From Fragilaria crotonensis (taxonomy: Eukaryota; Bacillariophyta; Fragilariophyceae; Fragilariales; Fragilariaceae): a DNA stretch of 39,245 nucleotides. Position 1 is the stretch's first letter; each line of letters starts with the position of its first letter. This document shows, one piece after another, positions 1 through 10,889 of this stretch. The stretch covers positions 1 to 39,245 of the forward strand of contig JAKSYS010000599.1 of the NCBI GenBank assembly GCA_022925895.1. Reading direction: 5' to 3'. A program made the translations under genes and the position numbers. Under the pieces are notes generated by a model that was not told the origin of the DNA, searched no databases, and saw only the letters and a program-made list of their open reading frames with translations.

Positions 1-2812
1 GGCCAGGGGTGTTGATGGGTCAACAAAGTCCTTGCGGTCAGGAGTGATAGAGATGCTTGCACCAGAGTCCCAAATGACGAAGGAAGCGTTGAAGCCTTGG
101 GAAGGATTACGCGGAAGCTGACCGGTAGACTGGAGAGCCATGCGCGAAGGATTGTGGAATAGTTGCCATTTGGAAACTTAGCCATGTTCACTTGCATTGC
201 CATCTTGCGAGCAGCTTAGTAGCAGAGGTCCACTGATGGTTCCCTAGGCCTTGAAGCCAATGGGAGAGACAGGCGATAGACGCCGTTGGACTTAGGAGAG
301 AAGCACTGCGGCGCGGCGTCGCTGCTGGCAAGCGGAAGCGTCGGAAGGTAGGCGTCGTTATTTGACATCGCAGTGGTTGATCCTTGGCCCTTCCTCTTGC
401 GTAAACAAATCGATGGCGGCGGGATGTAATTACAGGCTTAGGGCAAAGAGTTCCAGTTGGCCCATGAGACGTTGTGTCGTTGCAGTGGCAGCGGAGGTCC
501 AGTGAGGTTGATCGCGGAATGGGGCGCTTGAGGCGAGTCGACACGCTGAAGGAGAGTTGCAACCTTGGGTGAAGGTCGTTCAACTGCACTTGCTGCTGTT
601 GTTCAACCAACGTTGGTGCATTCCTCCGAATGCAGCGTCCATGGATCGCAAGTTGATGGGGTACCTGCGATGCAGTCCATGGGAGCGAATACTTCCGGCT
701 TGGGGACATTCGCGTCGTGTGACCTTGCGATTGTGTTGGCGAGAAACACGCGATGGCGGCGAGAAGGTAGCTCCTTAGGATCAGGCTCAGGCGATGTTGA
801 GCTGGGCTTAGGAAGCCAAGCAGTAAAATGCGACCATGGCCAGTAGGCCCAAAGCAATGGAGCAATGGCGCCTCCTGGTGAGCCTCAAAAATTGCGAGAC
901 GTGCGGGCGAACGACCATGACATGCGCTCGAAGGATTGCCATGACTTGGCTCAATCGACGGCGTTAAAATGCGCCATGGCGAGTTGAATAATTTCCAGCG
1001 TGGAGGTCCACATAGTTTTTGCAAACGGGACTGAAAATATTGCCATCACGTAGGTGAGCAGTAGAACAGATACGGGAGGATCCGGGTCACCATGGTGCGC
1101 AGGATAAAGAGCGCGTCAGTCACACTTGGACGACCTCAATTTCCGTGGTCCACACCGATGGATCGAGGCAAGGGAGACATTGTTGATTGCAGAACCAACA
1201 CCTTGAGGGCCCTCAGAGCTCTTCTTGACACCAGTGTGCGTTGCCGTTGCGTGGGTAGTGGTCCAACGCTTGCAGCTTGCGCACCAGTTGAAAGCCTTTC
1301 CGTTGGCTTGCTTGACTTGAGGTGCTCCAGATGGAGGAGGAGTAGACTTCCAGGACTTGACATCCTTTGGTCTTTCATTGCCATTCCCATTCCTGCCCTT
1401 GCCCTTGTTGTTCTCTGGGCATTCGCGCGACCAGTGTCCAGGCTTGTTGCACTTGTGACAGACTCCTTTCTTGGCAAGTCCGGCACCATTGTTGGAGGTC
1501 TTGGACTGGATGAGGTTGAGTACCTCAGCTCTGGTGATTGGGTTGCCATGTTTCCAATGCAGCTGGTGGAGCCTTGGAGTCGCGAGTGTGACGTGCAGGT
1601 GGCCACTCCTTCCTGTCAAAGAGCGTCCTGTAGGCATCCTCTGCGTGAGCGCAGATGTCCTTGTAGGTCAGCTTGTTGACTTGCATGTGAAGGTTGGCAG
1701 CTTCCTTGTCCTTGAATCCAATGTCCAACAGAGCTTGCTCCAAGTTCTGCTTGACAGATCTCAGGGAAAGCGGAAGTCCTCATTGCCAGAACCACCAGCC
1801 AAAAGAAAGATCTTGAGCATGGCCAGAGTGAGGTTGTGGTCATACTGGCCAGCAGTTGTCAACTCATTTGCATCCTTGAAAGTGAGCTGCCAATTGTTCA
1901 AGGTTCTCTCCAGAGTACTGACTTGGGAGCCTGGCCTTGATGATGGCCTTGAGATCTTCAAACCTCTCAATGGAGGTGGACTGGATGGACTTGAGGAACT
2001 GGAGCCAAACAACTGGGAAGGAGTCAGAATCATCCAACTTCTCAGTCACCTTGTTGCTGAGCTCAGTTGAGTGAAGCAAGCAAATAGGTCCTGGCTGCCA
2101 TGTCGTTGGTCCTGTCATACTTGTCGTAGCGTTGAACTTGAGCTTCCGCCAACAACTTTGCCGACTGGACCGTGTACCTGGCGTGAGCCTTGATAACGTT
2201 AGTCATCTTGGCGTCGTCAGTTGGGTCCCTGAGGTAAGCAATGGAGTCCATGCCAGTGTCCTTGAGATGATCCCAGACAACATTCTGGAAGCTGATCAAA
2301 TCATCACTTGGCTTGAAGGAGATCTTGTGCCCAGTTCTCCTGAAGTTGTAGCCCTTCTGGGCTGCAGAAACATAGACAGGGCGGAGCTGGTTGGGAGAGG
2401 TGTGCTCTAGGAGAGCAATGGAGCCATCCAAACCTGTCCAGGTGTGGTTGGGCTTTCCACCTGTCCAAGCAGACCATTCATCCTTGGTCACCAAAGTTCC
2501 CCCAATGAGGGGAACAAGAGGCTTGAGCTTGAAGGAGCTGGGAGCTCCACTGGGGCAGTCATTGGGTTGGGAACTCCAAGACAGACTCTTCATCAGTAGC
2601 AAGAGTCCTGGCTTGAGCGATTGCCTCGGTGAGGCGAACGTCGACAGGATCGGAGATCTCGAATCCTTCTGGATTGCCGCGGCCTTCGACAGCAGTCCCA
2701 AGGATTCCAACAACAGGTTCGTCTGGAAGATTCGTCGGGGACGTAGAGCCTTCAGATGGTGGAACCGACATGATGATTGGAGTCTTGGCTTGGAAAGCAG
2801 ATCTTCAACCAC
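1..2812 (-). mobile_element. Partial Ty1/copia retrotransposon, gag-protease end, runs off left edge
   Basis: This is the 5' part of a copia-type LTR retrotransposon read leftwards; integrase, RT and the 3' LTR would lie beyond base 1. The order on the minus strand is gag N-terminus (about 2771), a gag body, a CCHC zinc knuckle (1460-1419) and the aspartic protease active site (69-55). That order is diagnostic for Ty1/copia or Ty3 elements, and the style of gag matches copia elements of diatoms. I could not define its 5' LTR or primer binding site in the DNA to the right (2813-3700). It is a different element from the long copia copy at 8067-24296: the orientation is opposite and the gag is clearly different. 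Confidence 0.85.
55..2771 (-). pseudogene. Copia gag-protease, multiply frameshifted
   Basis: Gag packages the retrotransposon RNA and the protease matures the polyprotein. The start at 2771 gives a protein beginning MSVPPSEGSTSP. Coding sense then passes through at least four frame changes: 2771-2559, then to about 2063, then 2118-1864, about 1870-1761, 1743-1525 and 1637-1116. The zinc knuckle CHKCNKPGHWSREC (CX2CX4HX4C) is at 1460-1419, followed about 45 residues later by a second Cys/His-rich stretch (WCASCKRW...H...H). The region 1100-120 is poorly readable but must link to the protease, whose motif is WDSGASISITPDRKDF, with the catalytic DSGA encoded around 69-55. The number of indels in 2.7 kb suggests a dead copy, although assembly indels may add to it. 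No integrase or RT is present in the window portion. Confidence 0.82.
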
Positions 2813-4070
2813 TCAACAGATTGCTGGCTGCGTACTCGAGTTGGCAGAGAGCAATGAATCAGCCTAGTCTTGGGAAGACGTGGGGCTGTCGCAGGATCGC
2901 CGGAGGAGACCTGCCTTGACGCTGAGCGTAGATTCCTTGAAAGGAACTTGAAACGAGCTTGCCGGAGAAGTGCGTTAGAGGGTAAGTCTTATTATTGGGC
3001 GAAAATAACCAGTCGAAGTACACGGCGTGATCAAGGCTGCGTACTAGTTCGTAGAAATCCGGGTTCGGTCAAACGTAGAGTTATAAATTCTAGTGTTGTT
3101 TAACTTATGAGCTTATTTCTAGGTTTCACTTTGAAGGAACCAATTCAATCCAGGTCGATTGAATCTTGCCGATCTACTTTCGCGAAGTTAGAGGTTGTGG
3201 GAGTGAACATTCAAAGCCTTCATCCCACTGATAAGGGCATTGAAATGTCAGCTCCAACTCCGCCGTCCGGCGAATTGACAGTCGCAACAACTGTTGCAAC
3301 ATGGCCAGACTTAGCCAACATGATGAGGACACATGTTGGAAATTAGTTGGCACATGAAGGACAGTTGAATTGCACTGGGTTAATGTGGACAAATTGGTGT
3401 TGTAGAAAAGGAGGTTATGAGGGCGGAAAGCAGTCCGGGACAACTGTAGTTTTCGTACTGGCGAATCGCCGTATACAGTTGGCGTGAGAAACTTCGTATC
3501 CAAAGCCGGATGGGACTCAGCTGGCGGGGACGAAAATTCAACGTCAATAACGGCACAATAACAGCTGTTAGCTGCTGTACCTTGACTGGTGCAGTTGTAC
3601 TGGCTACTGGGAGTACATGGTACCGATACCGGGATTTACTTGCCTTTTTGCGCTTCGTGTTTTCTGTGTTGATACGACGAATCAACATTAGGTGGCGCTC
3701 GTACAATCAAGTCGATTGCTAGTACTTGTACTCCGAGACTTAGAGTGTTGTATTATTACAGATCTGACAGCACTCGGTAGGAGGCCATCCCGAACTTCGA
3801 GCCCATCCGATGCATCCAACCGGTGAAGGAAATGCTTACTAATTAATAAGCATGATAAAACTTGAGCATGCAAGACTGGATCAGCATAAAGGACGATATG
3901 GCAAAAACTTTGCCAAAGATGGCAGCGTAGAGGGTTACTTTCACGGGTAATGGGTGATGGGCCAACCAACAAGAAACGATCCGCAGCCACTACGAGAGTC
4001 TCGGGCCCGTATTAGTAAGGCGCAAAATCATGTTATATTTGGAACAAACCAAGGAACACCAATGCAAGGA
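2813..4070. other. Non-coding stretch without recognised genes; may hold the LTR of the left copia piece
   Basis: No open reading frame here resembles a protein family. By position, the 5' LTR and leader of the minus-strand copia piece should lie within about 2800-3700. I could not find a second copy to define it, nor a convincing primer binding site. Small ORFs such as 3510-3722 (+) and 3174-3503 (-) look like chance. Confidence 0.5.
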
Positions 4071-4074
4071 GTTT

Positions 4075-4759
4075 CTATAGCTTTAGTTCTTCCGGCAATT
4101 CGTACTGGGCTTCTCCTGAAACTTGATTAAAGTAGTACGTCTCCCCAGTTCCCAAGTTCGTCACTCGATTCCAATCGCTCTTGGATCGTCCAAACGGCCA
4201 CTTCGGTATCAAAGCGGATTTAAAGTTCACAGAAGCCACTCCCTTTTGGTTCGCTTCAATGTCCACGTCAAGATGGGTCGTCAACATGCCCGAAATGTCA
4301 AATTCCAGTCTTCCAAATTCTAAGAAGTTGCGAATGGCATTGAATTTCTCCTTCGGCGATTGAACAGTCACGGATGGTTCCTTTTTCAGTGGTCCAACTT
4401 TGGCCCACGTCCCCGATATCATGCCACCGACGATGGGGATGTCACTCAGATCCAATTGGATAGATGTCGGTGGTTGAATCGATCTTGATCTTGGCTGCCA
4501 TGTCGGATTGCAAGGAATCGTCTATAGGAACGAAGGAAACCAATGATTTCAGTGTTGCCGCAGCTGCGGAAGCCATTATCCCGTTGCCTTTCAATTTGTA
4601 AAGATCATCCGCATCGTCGCCTCTGTGAGCGCCTCTTGCAGGTGGACCTGGCAATCGCGGAGTTAATTTCAATCCCCTGGAACGCGGCGTATACAAACTG
4701 AGGGGTGCTACTTCTCGAAGGAGGTAGTTGATGATGACGAATAGCTGGAATGACTTCAT
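4075..4759 (-). CDS. Hypothetical protein with C-terminal WW-like domain, one-base frameshift
   Basis: Two overlapping minus-strand reading frames read as one gene. The first starts at the ATG at 4759 (MKSFQLFVIINYLLREV) with a hydrophobic N-terminus followed by a basic, Pro-rich stretch, which could be a signal or organelle presequence. It ends at 4442 in the sequence TTDIYPIGSE. The second frame begins about 4455 with LDLSDIPIVGGMISGTW and ends at 4075. Removing one G near 4457-4460 would join them smoothly (…YPI then DLSDIP…). The last ~35 residues, DWNRVTNLGTGETYYFNQVS and onward to LPEEL, follow the WW-domain pattern (W, G, YY, N, P), with Tyr in place of the second Trp. The middle is not recognised. 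An intron with a non-obvious boundary is an alternative to the frameshift. The gene is divergent from the copine at 5716. Confidence 0.6.
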
Positions 4760-5715
4760 GGTTTCTTTTATATATGAGTGTAATGAATTGTTCAGAAGCC
4801 CAATTGTTGAAACCACCCAGTGGTCAGTCGGTTGCCAGCTCCGTTCGTGGTTTTTGAATAAAGTGTAAGATTCGCTAACAACATCGTGTCATCACACAAG
4901 TCAGAGATGTGCCCTTGATGGGATCACAGTGCTTGGCTGGTGATTTTTTCCTGACAGCAAAACCGTTTGAAGTTTGAGATTCGATGATTGCACACGCATG
5001 ATGCGGGTGTGTTGACTCATTCACACCACTCGCAGGAGATTGGTATCCAGTACATGAAGTCAGTACAGTAGTTCCCTGAAAACAAAACTCACATGCCGCT
5101 GCTATGCATATTGGTTGTTGGGATTTCGGACTTCCTATCGCATCGGTGAATTTGTGAATCGTGCACCGCCATGCAAACCAATCAAAATGCAGATATCAGA
5201 TGATACAGCACCGGAATATGGAGCCGCCACTGGTGTGCATCGAAGTGCTGACGTGGCATATGCTCCTTGCTAATGACGAGATGCGCGCATGGAACGGGTC
5301 GTGTTTGAAACATGCTACAAGTAGGACGAGGGTATCGAGTTTTCTATGCACCCTTGAACTCAGTACAAGTACTTCGTAACGTCGAGTGCTTCGTACCATA
5401 CGCATATCATAGAATTGTACCGCTATATATCCTTCACGAGTACTGTATTACCTTTCCAGTACAAGTAGCACCTAGAGTACCAGGTATAGTACAAGTACTC
5501 CCACTCCGAACGACAAAACTTCTTTTCGTCGATCGATTGAACAAAAAACCGGCATGTTTCGATACGCTCGCGGATCGGAGTTCGGAAAGGAGCCTCGCAA
5601 TCATCATAAATAACTTGAACAAGATTCTTACCAAGCACACGCATACTTCGTGTAGCCTAATTTGACACTAACTACAAGCTCTCCAGCAGAGACCATTACC
5701 AAACCAAGACCAGAG
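4760..5715. promoter_or_regulatory. Divergent intergenic region with a GTAC-rich block
   Basis: This stretch separates the divergent WW-like gene and the first copine, so it should hold both promoters. No gene is recognised. Between about 5358 and 5505 the palindrome GTAC occurs about nine times, including AGTACAAGTA three times. Similar GTAC blocks lie upstream of the second copine and of the acidic protein gene. No TATA box or known binding site is claimed. Confidence 0.45.
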
Positions 5716-7522
5716 ATGAAGCTCGAAATCTCTATCCACGCCTCCAAGCTCAAGAATGTTGCTGGAGCTTTCAAGGGAACCTCAGATCCTTTTGCCGTGG
5801 TAACTCATATTGCCACAACACCTGGTACAGCACCTGAAGTATTGGGCAAGACTGAAGTGTAAGTTACTTTGACAGAGCTCATGACAGAAAGTGTCTTCCA
5901 TGCTTGTCGCTAACTGAACACTCCCCTTGAAGTATCAAGAATAGTCTCTCTCCAAATTGGGTCAAGGTCGTTGAAATTGACTACGAATTCGGCACACCGT
6001 ACAAGATTGCCGTCCAGATCTTTGACGAGATCAAGAAGGGCAGCAACAAGAGCATGGGTTCGGCGACCTTTGATATCGATGAAGTTCTTGGTGCACGAGG
6101 AAATTCCAAGGCCAAAAAATTGAAGAACGGCGGGACCATTTTCTGCCACGTTGCCAAGCAAAAGGGAAGCGGTCTGCTGCGATTGGGGCTGAAGGGTACC
6201 AAACTCACAAACACAGAAGGCTTCATGAGAAAGTCGGATCCCTTCTATGAGTTATCCTGTAAACGTGATGGAGCTGGTGGTCTGACGTGGGACAATGTTC
6301 ACCGCTCCGACGTGGTCAAGGACAACCTGAACCCTACTTGGAAGGACGCCATTGTTCCACTCAGCGTTTTGAACCAGGGTGACATGGACAAGCCAGTTTT
6401 GATTACTGTCTACGATTACGAATCTAGTGGCAAGCATGTCATAATGGGGTCTGTTGAGACCACTGTGAAGGCATTGCAAGGTTTGGTCGGCAAAACCTTG
6501 CCGCTAAAGCTCAAATCTAAAAGCGCTGGAACTCTGAATATTGAGAAGTGCGAAATTTCTGGTGTGGAAGATGTTACATCGAAAATGGCAGCAACGAGTG
6601 TCTCCGCCCCCGTCACTTCTGCGGCACCAGCGACTTCATTTGTTCCGGATGTTGGCAGTGCTACCTTTGCTGACTACATTTCTGGAGGATGCGAGCTCAA
6701 TGTTGGTGTCGCAATCGACTTTACGGGATCCAATGGCGACCCTCGCCAGCCTGGCACTCTCCATTACATGGGAACGACCAACGACTACGAAAAAGCCATC
6801 AGCGCCATCGTCGGCGTTCTTGCAAAATACGATTCTGATCAAATGTACCCAGTCTGGGGGTTCGGTGCCAAGTACGGAGGAGTTGTTCGCCACTGCTTCC
6901 AATGCGGCCCCACTAAAGAAGCGCATGGTGTCCAGGGGATTTTGGATGCCTACAAGCAAACCTTCAAGTCTGGTTTGGTCATGAGTGGGCCGACCGTCTT
7001 CACTGAAGTCTTGCAGGCGGCTGCAGCCAAGGCCACTGCGAGTCAAGCGGCCGCCAAGGCCCAGGGAAAGCAGCTATATACCATTTTGCTGATTGTTTCG
7101 GATGGTGCTGTCTCGGATCCTGCCGCGACTGCGCGTGTTCTTCGCGAATGCAGCAATGCACCCTTGTCAGTGGTGATTGTCGGCGTTGGAAATGCGGACT
7201 TTAGCTCGATGCAATTCTTGGACGACGCCAATACCGGTGACGGTGATATCGCCCAGTTTGTCGCCTTCAACCAGCATAGCCGCAACAGCGTGGAGTTGAC
7301 CTCTGAAACATTGAGCGAAATTCCACGCAACTAACAAGGTACTTTCAACGCAATGGCATCCAACCATTGCCCCCGGTGGTTCGAGGCGACGATGATATAT
7401 TCATTGAACCGGAGGACGAAGAGATTGACTTGACGCTAGATTTTGGTGCCGACGATGAGATTGTTGTTGCCTCTGGAGGGGATGATTTTGTTGATGGATT
7501 CGGAAATGGTGGACGTAGGTAA
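5716..7522 (+). CDS. Copine family protein (two C2 domains plus vWA/copine domain), C-terminal frameshift
   Basis: Copines are soluble proteins that bind membranes in a Ca2+-dependent way through C2 domains and recruit partners through a von Willebrand A-like domain. Exon 1 (5716-5858) encodes MKLEISIHASKLKNVAG and the first C2 with SDPF. A 74-nt GT-AG intron (5859-5932) follows. Exon 2 carries the rest of C2A, C2B (again SDPF, then VYDYES) and the copine domain with the metal-site motif DFTGSNGDP, followed by YPVWGFGAKYGG and HCFQCG. The start and intron are set by the paralogue at 35004, which matches throughout. Near 7325-7331 one base is missing relative to the paralogue, which gives a stop at 7332-7334. 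The downstream frame stays open and matches the paralogue's acidic tail (EEIDLTLDFGADDEIVV) to a stop at 7520-7522. The allele is either damaged or misassembled. Confidence 0.93.
5859..5932 (+). other. Spliceosomal intron in copine gene 1
   Basis: The donor GTAAGT is at 5859 and the acceptor AG at 5931-5932. It falls in phase 2 within the Val codon of the C2A segment E-V-I-K-N. The second copine has an intron at the same codon (35147-35218), with a similar donor and a pyrimidine-rich acceptor, so the intron predates the duplication. Confidence 0.92.
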
Positions 7523-8066
7523 AGGAACACTACAGTCGGGTCAGCAATTGTATCGAGCTTCAATGTATGGGAGCTGGATCTTATGAGGACAGTCAAGTCG
7601 TATTTATGATTGATCGGTAGCGCTCCCAGCGATGTCTTATTGTAGCAAATCTTTTAATTAGTTCACTTTCTATTGGGATATCCTCGTCCTAGAACAGCTA
7701 GTAGGATCCACTTTCTACTATCTACATGGTTTGAGGTCATCAAGTTTCTTGCGACGCTGGCAGTTGTTTGAAGGCATGAACACCACGGAGCTTTACGCCA
7801 TCGAATCCTTCGTCAAGAACATGGGACTACCGCAACGGCCTCGCCCCCTGTCACAGCACCATGCAGGATCTCCACCGTCGCTATCGCCATCATTCACATG
7901 CTCCCAGTTCTTTAACGTTCCAAAGCTCAAGCGTTACGTTCTTAAGGAACTGCCGGTGCACCTTATAGGCATCGATTTGGATGACACTAATTAACATACA
8001 TTTCAATTACACTATGACATACGGTAGTGGGTTCCTCACAACTGATCGGAGTATGATGCATACTAC
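7523..8066. other. Intergenic, with one doubtful small ORF
   Basis: This is the 3' flank of copine gene 1 up to the copia 5' LTR. An ORF at 7776-7994 (+, 72 aa) starts MNTTELYAIESFVKNMG and ends with VPKLKRYVLKELPVHLIGID. It has no recognised domain, but its compact C-terminus could be a relic exon. Nothing else is seen. Confidence 0.4.
8059..8063. repeat. Putative 5' target-site duplication of the long copia element
   Basis: CATAC here matches CATAC directly after the 3' LTR (24297-24301). The left copy is separated from the LTR's TGTT by three extra bases (TAC, 8064-8066), so the assignment is probable rather than certain. Confidence 0.55.
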
Positions 8067-8320
8067 TGTTAAACATCCAGTATCGCCCTACATATTTTTC
8101 TATTATCCCTATCCCTAAACTGTCGCTTGCATGCACAGTAAAACATTACATCCGTGCTCCAGTAACCAGTGCGACACTGCACGACTGGAATCAAAACTCA
8201 CGTCGATTCAAATCATGTTCATCTCGTTCCTCGAGTTTGTACATTGATTTTCAAACGACGCTCAACGCCTCGTTTACGAAAAACAACGCAGCCGTACGCT
8301 GCTGACCGTGATTGATATGA

Positions 8321-8352
8321 GGAGTGTTCCTGATTGTTCCAAGGAACACTCC
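8321..8352 (+). repeat. LTR hairpin
   Basis: The arms GGAGTGTTCC (8321-8330) and GGAACACTCC (8343-8352) are perfectly complementary around a 12-nt loop. The 3' LTR keeps the hairpin with slightly shorter arms (around 23660-23688), so it belongs to the LTR. It may be an RNA structure or a paired regulatory site; its role is unknown. Confidence 0.7.
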
Positions 8353-8827
8353 CCTTCAATCAGACCTCTCATTTCGGTCGCCCTTCATTTCTTCCCACAA
8401 TTGTCAATTTTTCATATTTTAGTGTCACTCACCCTTTTTACTTACTGCACATATTTTTGCACGATGATGATGATCAACCATGACGCGTTTTTACCCGCCG
8501 TCGTCATGACATCATACATACCGTGCTGTACAAATATACGTAGTGAGTACGACGGTACTCACTACAACGATAACGACAACACAACACAATACGGCGACCG
8601 GTACAACAGTACCTTTTGCACACAACTTCCTCTGCCCGTCGATAGTACGCGCACGTCTGAGTTTAACGTTACTGTACATAACGATAAACAAATAGACAGT
8701 GCACACTATGCGACACACGATATTTCTACTAGTCAGTCTCTCGCACATACATGTAGCGATAGAACGACAGATAGTACGCATATCGTTATCTGTAGCGGTA
8801 GACAGCACTGTGTAGCTGTACGGTTTA

Positions 8828-8924
8828 GGCCATTCCTTATCATGCTCGTTCGTTTTACGGAAACGGAAACGAAAATCGATTCTCGTTTACGTTCTCGTCA
8901 AAACTCAAATATGGACCCTTATCA
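8828..8924 (+). repeat. Left terminal and subterminal inverted repeat of Harbinger
   Basis: It starts GGCCATTCCTTATCA and ends TGGACCCTTATCA (8912-8924). It pairs imperfectly with 12937-13025. The middle is rich in ACGGAAACG-type motifs present in both ends, which are likely transposase contact sites. Confidence 0.9.
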
Positions 8925-9087
8925 TGAAACGGGAATTCATTGTGCATTGACGTCACAAGTGCCTCAAGTTCCAATCACAACCACCCATATCTACTACACT
9001 ATCTGCCGGTATAGGACGTTTCTCCTAGGCTAGTGGTAGTAGTCGTATGAAGCATATTAATTAGTTGCGCATATGTAAAGAAACACC

Positions 9088-10713
9088 ATGTCAATTGCCG
9101 CAGGAAGCAACAACAAGAAGTTCCTTGGAGGCGCTGGGGTTCAGAAGGAGCTGCAGGGCTTTGCAGCCTTTGTAGCATATCAAGAATGTCACTACAGAGG
9201 ACTGTCAGCCACGAAAGGGACGCTGGAGACAAGCATTGGCCAGCAGTTTTTTGGAGTCGAGGGCGACGATGATTCTATAGGTTTGTCTGAACAGTTGGTT
9301 AAAGGCATTGGAGTGTTTGGCGGACTCTACACACTCGAAGACCAAGAACCTTCTGCTGTTGTGACTGATGCAAACGCATTCAAAAACCAAAGTTGTGATT
9401 CAGAAGTGTTGATGGTCAAGCCCGAGCTCCACTGCTTTGGTCATCATGTGAAAATTGGAGTTGGCATTTCTAACGGAATCACCTTGCCTCTCATCTTGCA
9501 GCGTGGTTTGAATACCAAGGAAAGAGTTGCCACGAGGACACTTCTATTCAGAGCACAGGATTATATGAAGAATTGCAAGAAGGCCTTGTCGATTGCAATG
9601 TCTCCCGAAAGTCCGTACAAGGATTACACCAAGAGTGGAAACCTGCCATCTGGGATGGTACACGATGACTATCTTAAATACATTCGTTTGAAAATGTATG
9701 ACATTCTTGTCAACAGTGCTGTTGGCGACATCACTTGTATTGATGATGATGACAATGATGCCGTTCCTGTTACTGCTAACGGAAGCAGCACAAAGAGCGG
9801 CACTCCTGACAACTCGCGCATCATGCCCGAGACCTGGTTTTTTCCTGGGTTTTTTGTCTTTGCCACTATTGGACCGATTGTCGCAGAGGAATCCATGATT
9901 CCATACCGATCTGAACTACTGATGACGTCATCTCCTACTTTACCTGCAGATGAAAAGACGATTGCAGGTCGCAGTTTTGAGCGAAAGAATGTAGCGGCTG
10001 GTCGTCACTAGGGAAAGGCAGCAAAGGATGAATTTGTATCCGTCAGAAGACAAACACGCCCTGCGCTTGCAGGGACGGTGAAGGTCAAGACTGAACCAAA
10101 TTCAGTCTCTTCAACTCTGACAGGCACTCCAAGCAACGGCAATGAAGTTACAATGCACCATCGGCTCGTAGCTGCTGGAATAGCACAGTCAAAGCTCATT
10201 GCGGATCGTCAACAACAGGATAGATTCAACGATCGTAAGGAAAGATTCAATGATCGTAAGGTTGCCTATCGGAAAAATATAATTGCAGGTAAGGAGAGGC
10301 TGATTGAAGAGAAGAGATTCCAGGTGAATGCGAGTGATTCCAGCAACCAAAGCCATGCCACCTATTTGAATGACTTGCAAATCTTGATTCAAGAACTGGC
10401 CATTGCATACGATGAGCTTCACAAGCTTGAGTTGTTGCTCATTGAAGAGCAAGAGTTGCGGGACGCAAGTGTATTCCAGGCTGCAGCAGGAAATCAAGTA
10501 GGAATGACCACAAACGCGACAACTGTAGCGATTGATCTGACGCTACAGAGTGTGTTTGATCAATCAACTGCCAGCAGCAGCGAAGGTGCTGAAGATAAAT
10601 CAGAACGAAAGAAGCGTCGAGTGATGTCCACTACAAGCACTGCACAAGTCACAGTGTCTGACAAGAACAAAAGCCAGAACGACAGTGACGGTCAACACTG
10701 GAGTGCTGAATAG
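9088..10713 (+). pseudogene. Harbinger accessory protein (second ORF), interrupted by one in-frame TAG
   Basis: PIF/Harbinger elements carry a transposase and a second, usually Myb/SANT-like DNA-binding protein needed for transposition. This ORF occupies that place. It starts at a good context (ACCATGTC) with MSIAAGSNNKKFLGG. It is open for 307 codons to TAG at 10009-10011, then continues in the same frame for about 233 more codons to 10713. The first part is not recognised and has an acidic DDDDND stretch. The second part has a charged, probably coiled-coil segment (10201-10450: RQQQDRFNDRKERFNDRK and following) and a Lys/Arg patch KSERKKRR near the end. I see no clear Myb/SANT motif. The TAG is best read as a nonsense mutation, but two separate proteins are possible. 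Confidence 0.7.
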
Positions 10714-10889
10714 TGACGACAACAACAAGTACTATAAGCAAGCAAATGAAATGAAAGCCAGAACCACAAGGACGGCCACGTCGTTGACAAGTAGTGTCGA
10801 CAAGAACCAGTACTACAAGTAAATGAAACGGTCTGTATTGTTGTCGCTTGACTAAGTTTTGATACTAGTATTGTAGAGTATTCATTTAT

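Noticed and set aside
188-1024. Minus-strand 278-codon ORF between zinc knuckle and protease of the left copia piece
   Set aside because: No family resemblance. It is probably an alternative frame of the decayed gag-pro linker, so it is not listed as a separate gene.
8512-8808. Minus-strand ORF of 98 codons in the 5' LTR, also in the 3' LTR (23773-24135)
   Set aside because: Conservation comes from LTR identity. Composition is not protein-like, and indels between the LTRs change its frame.
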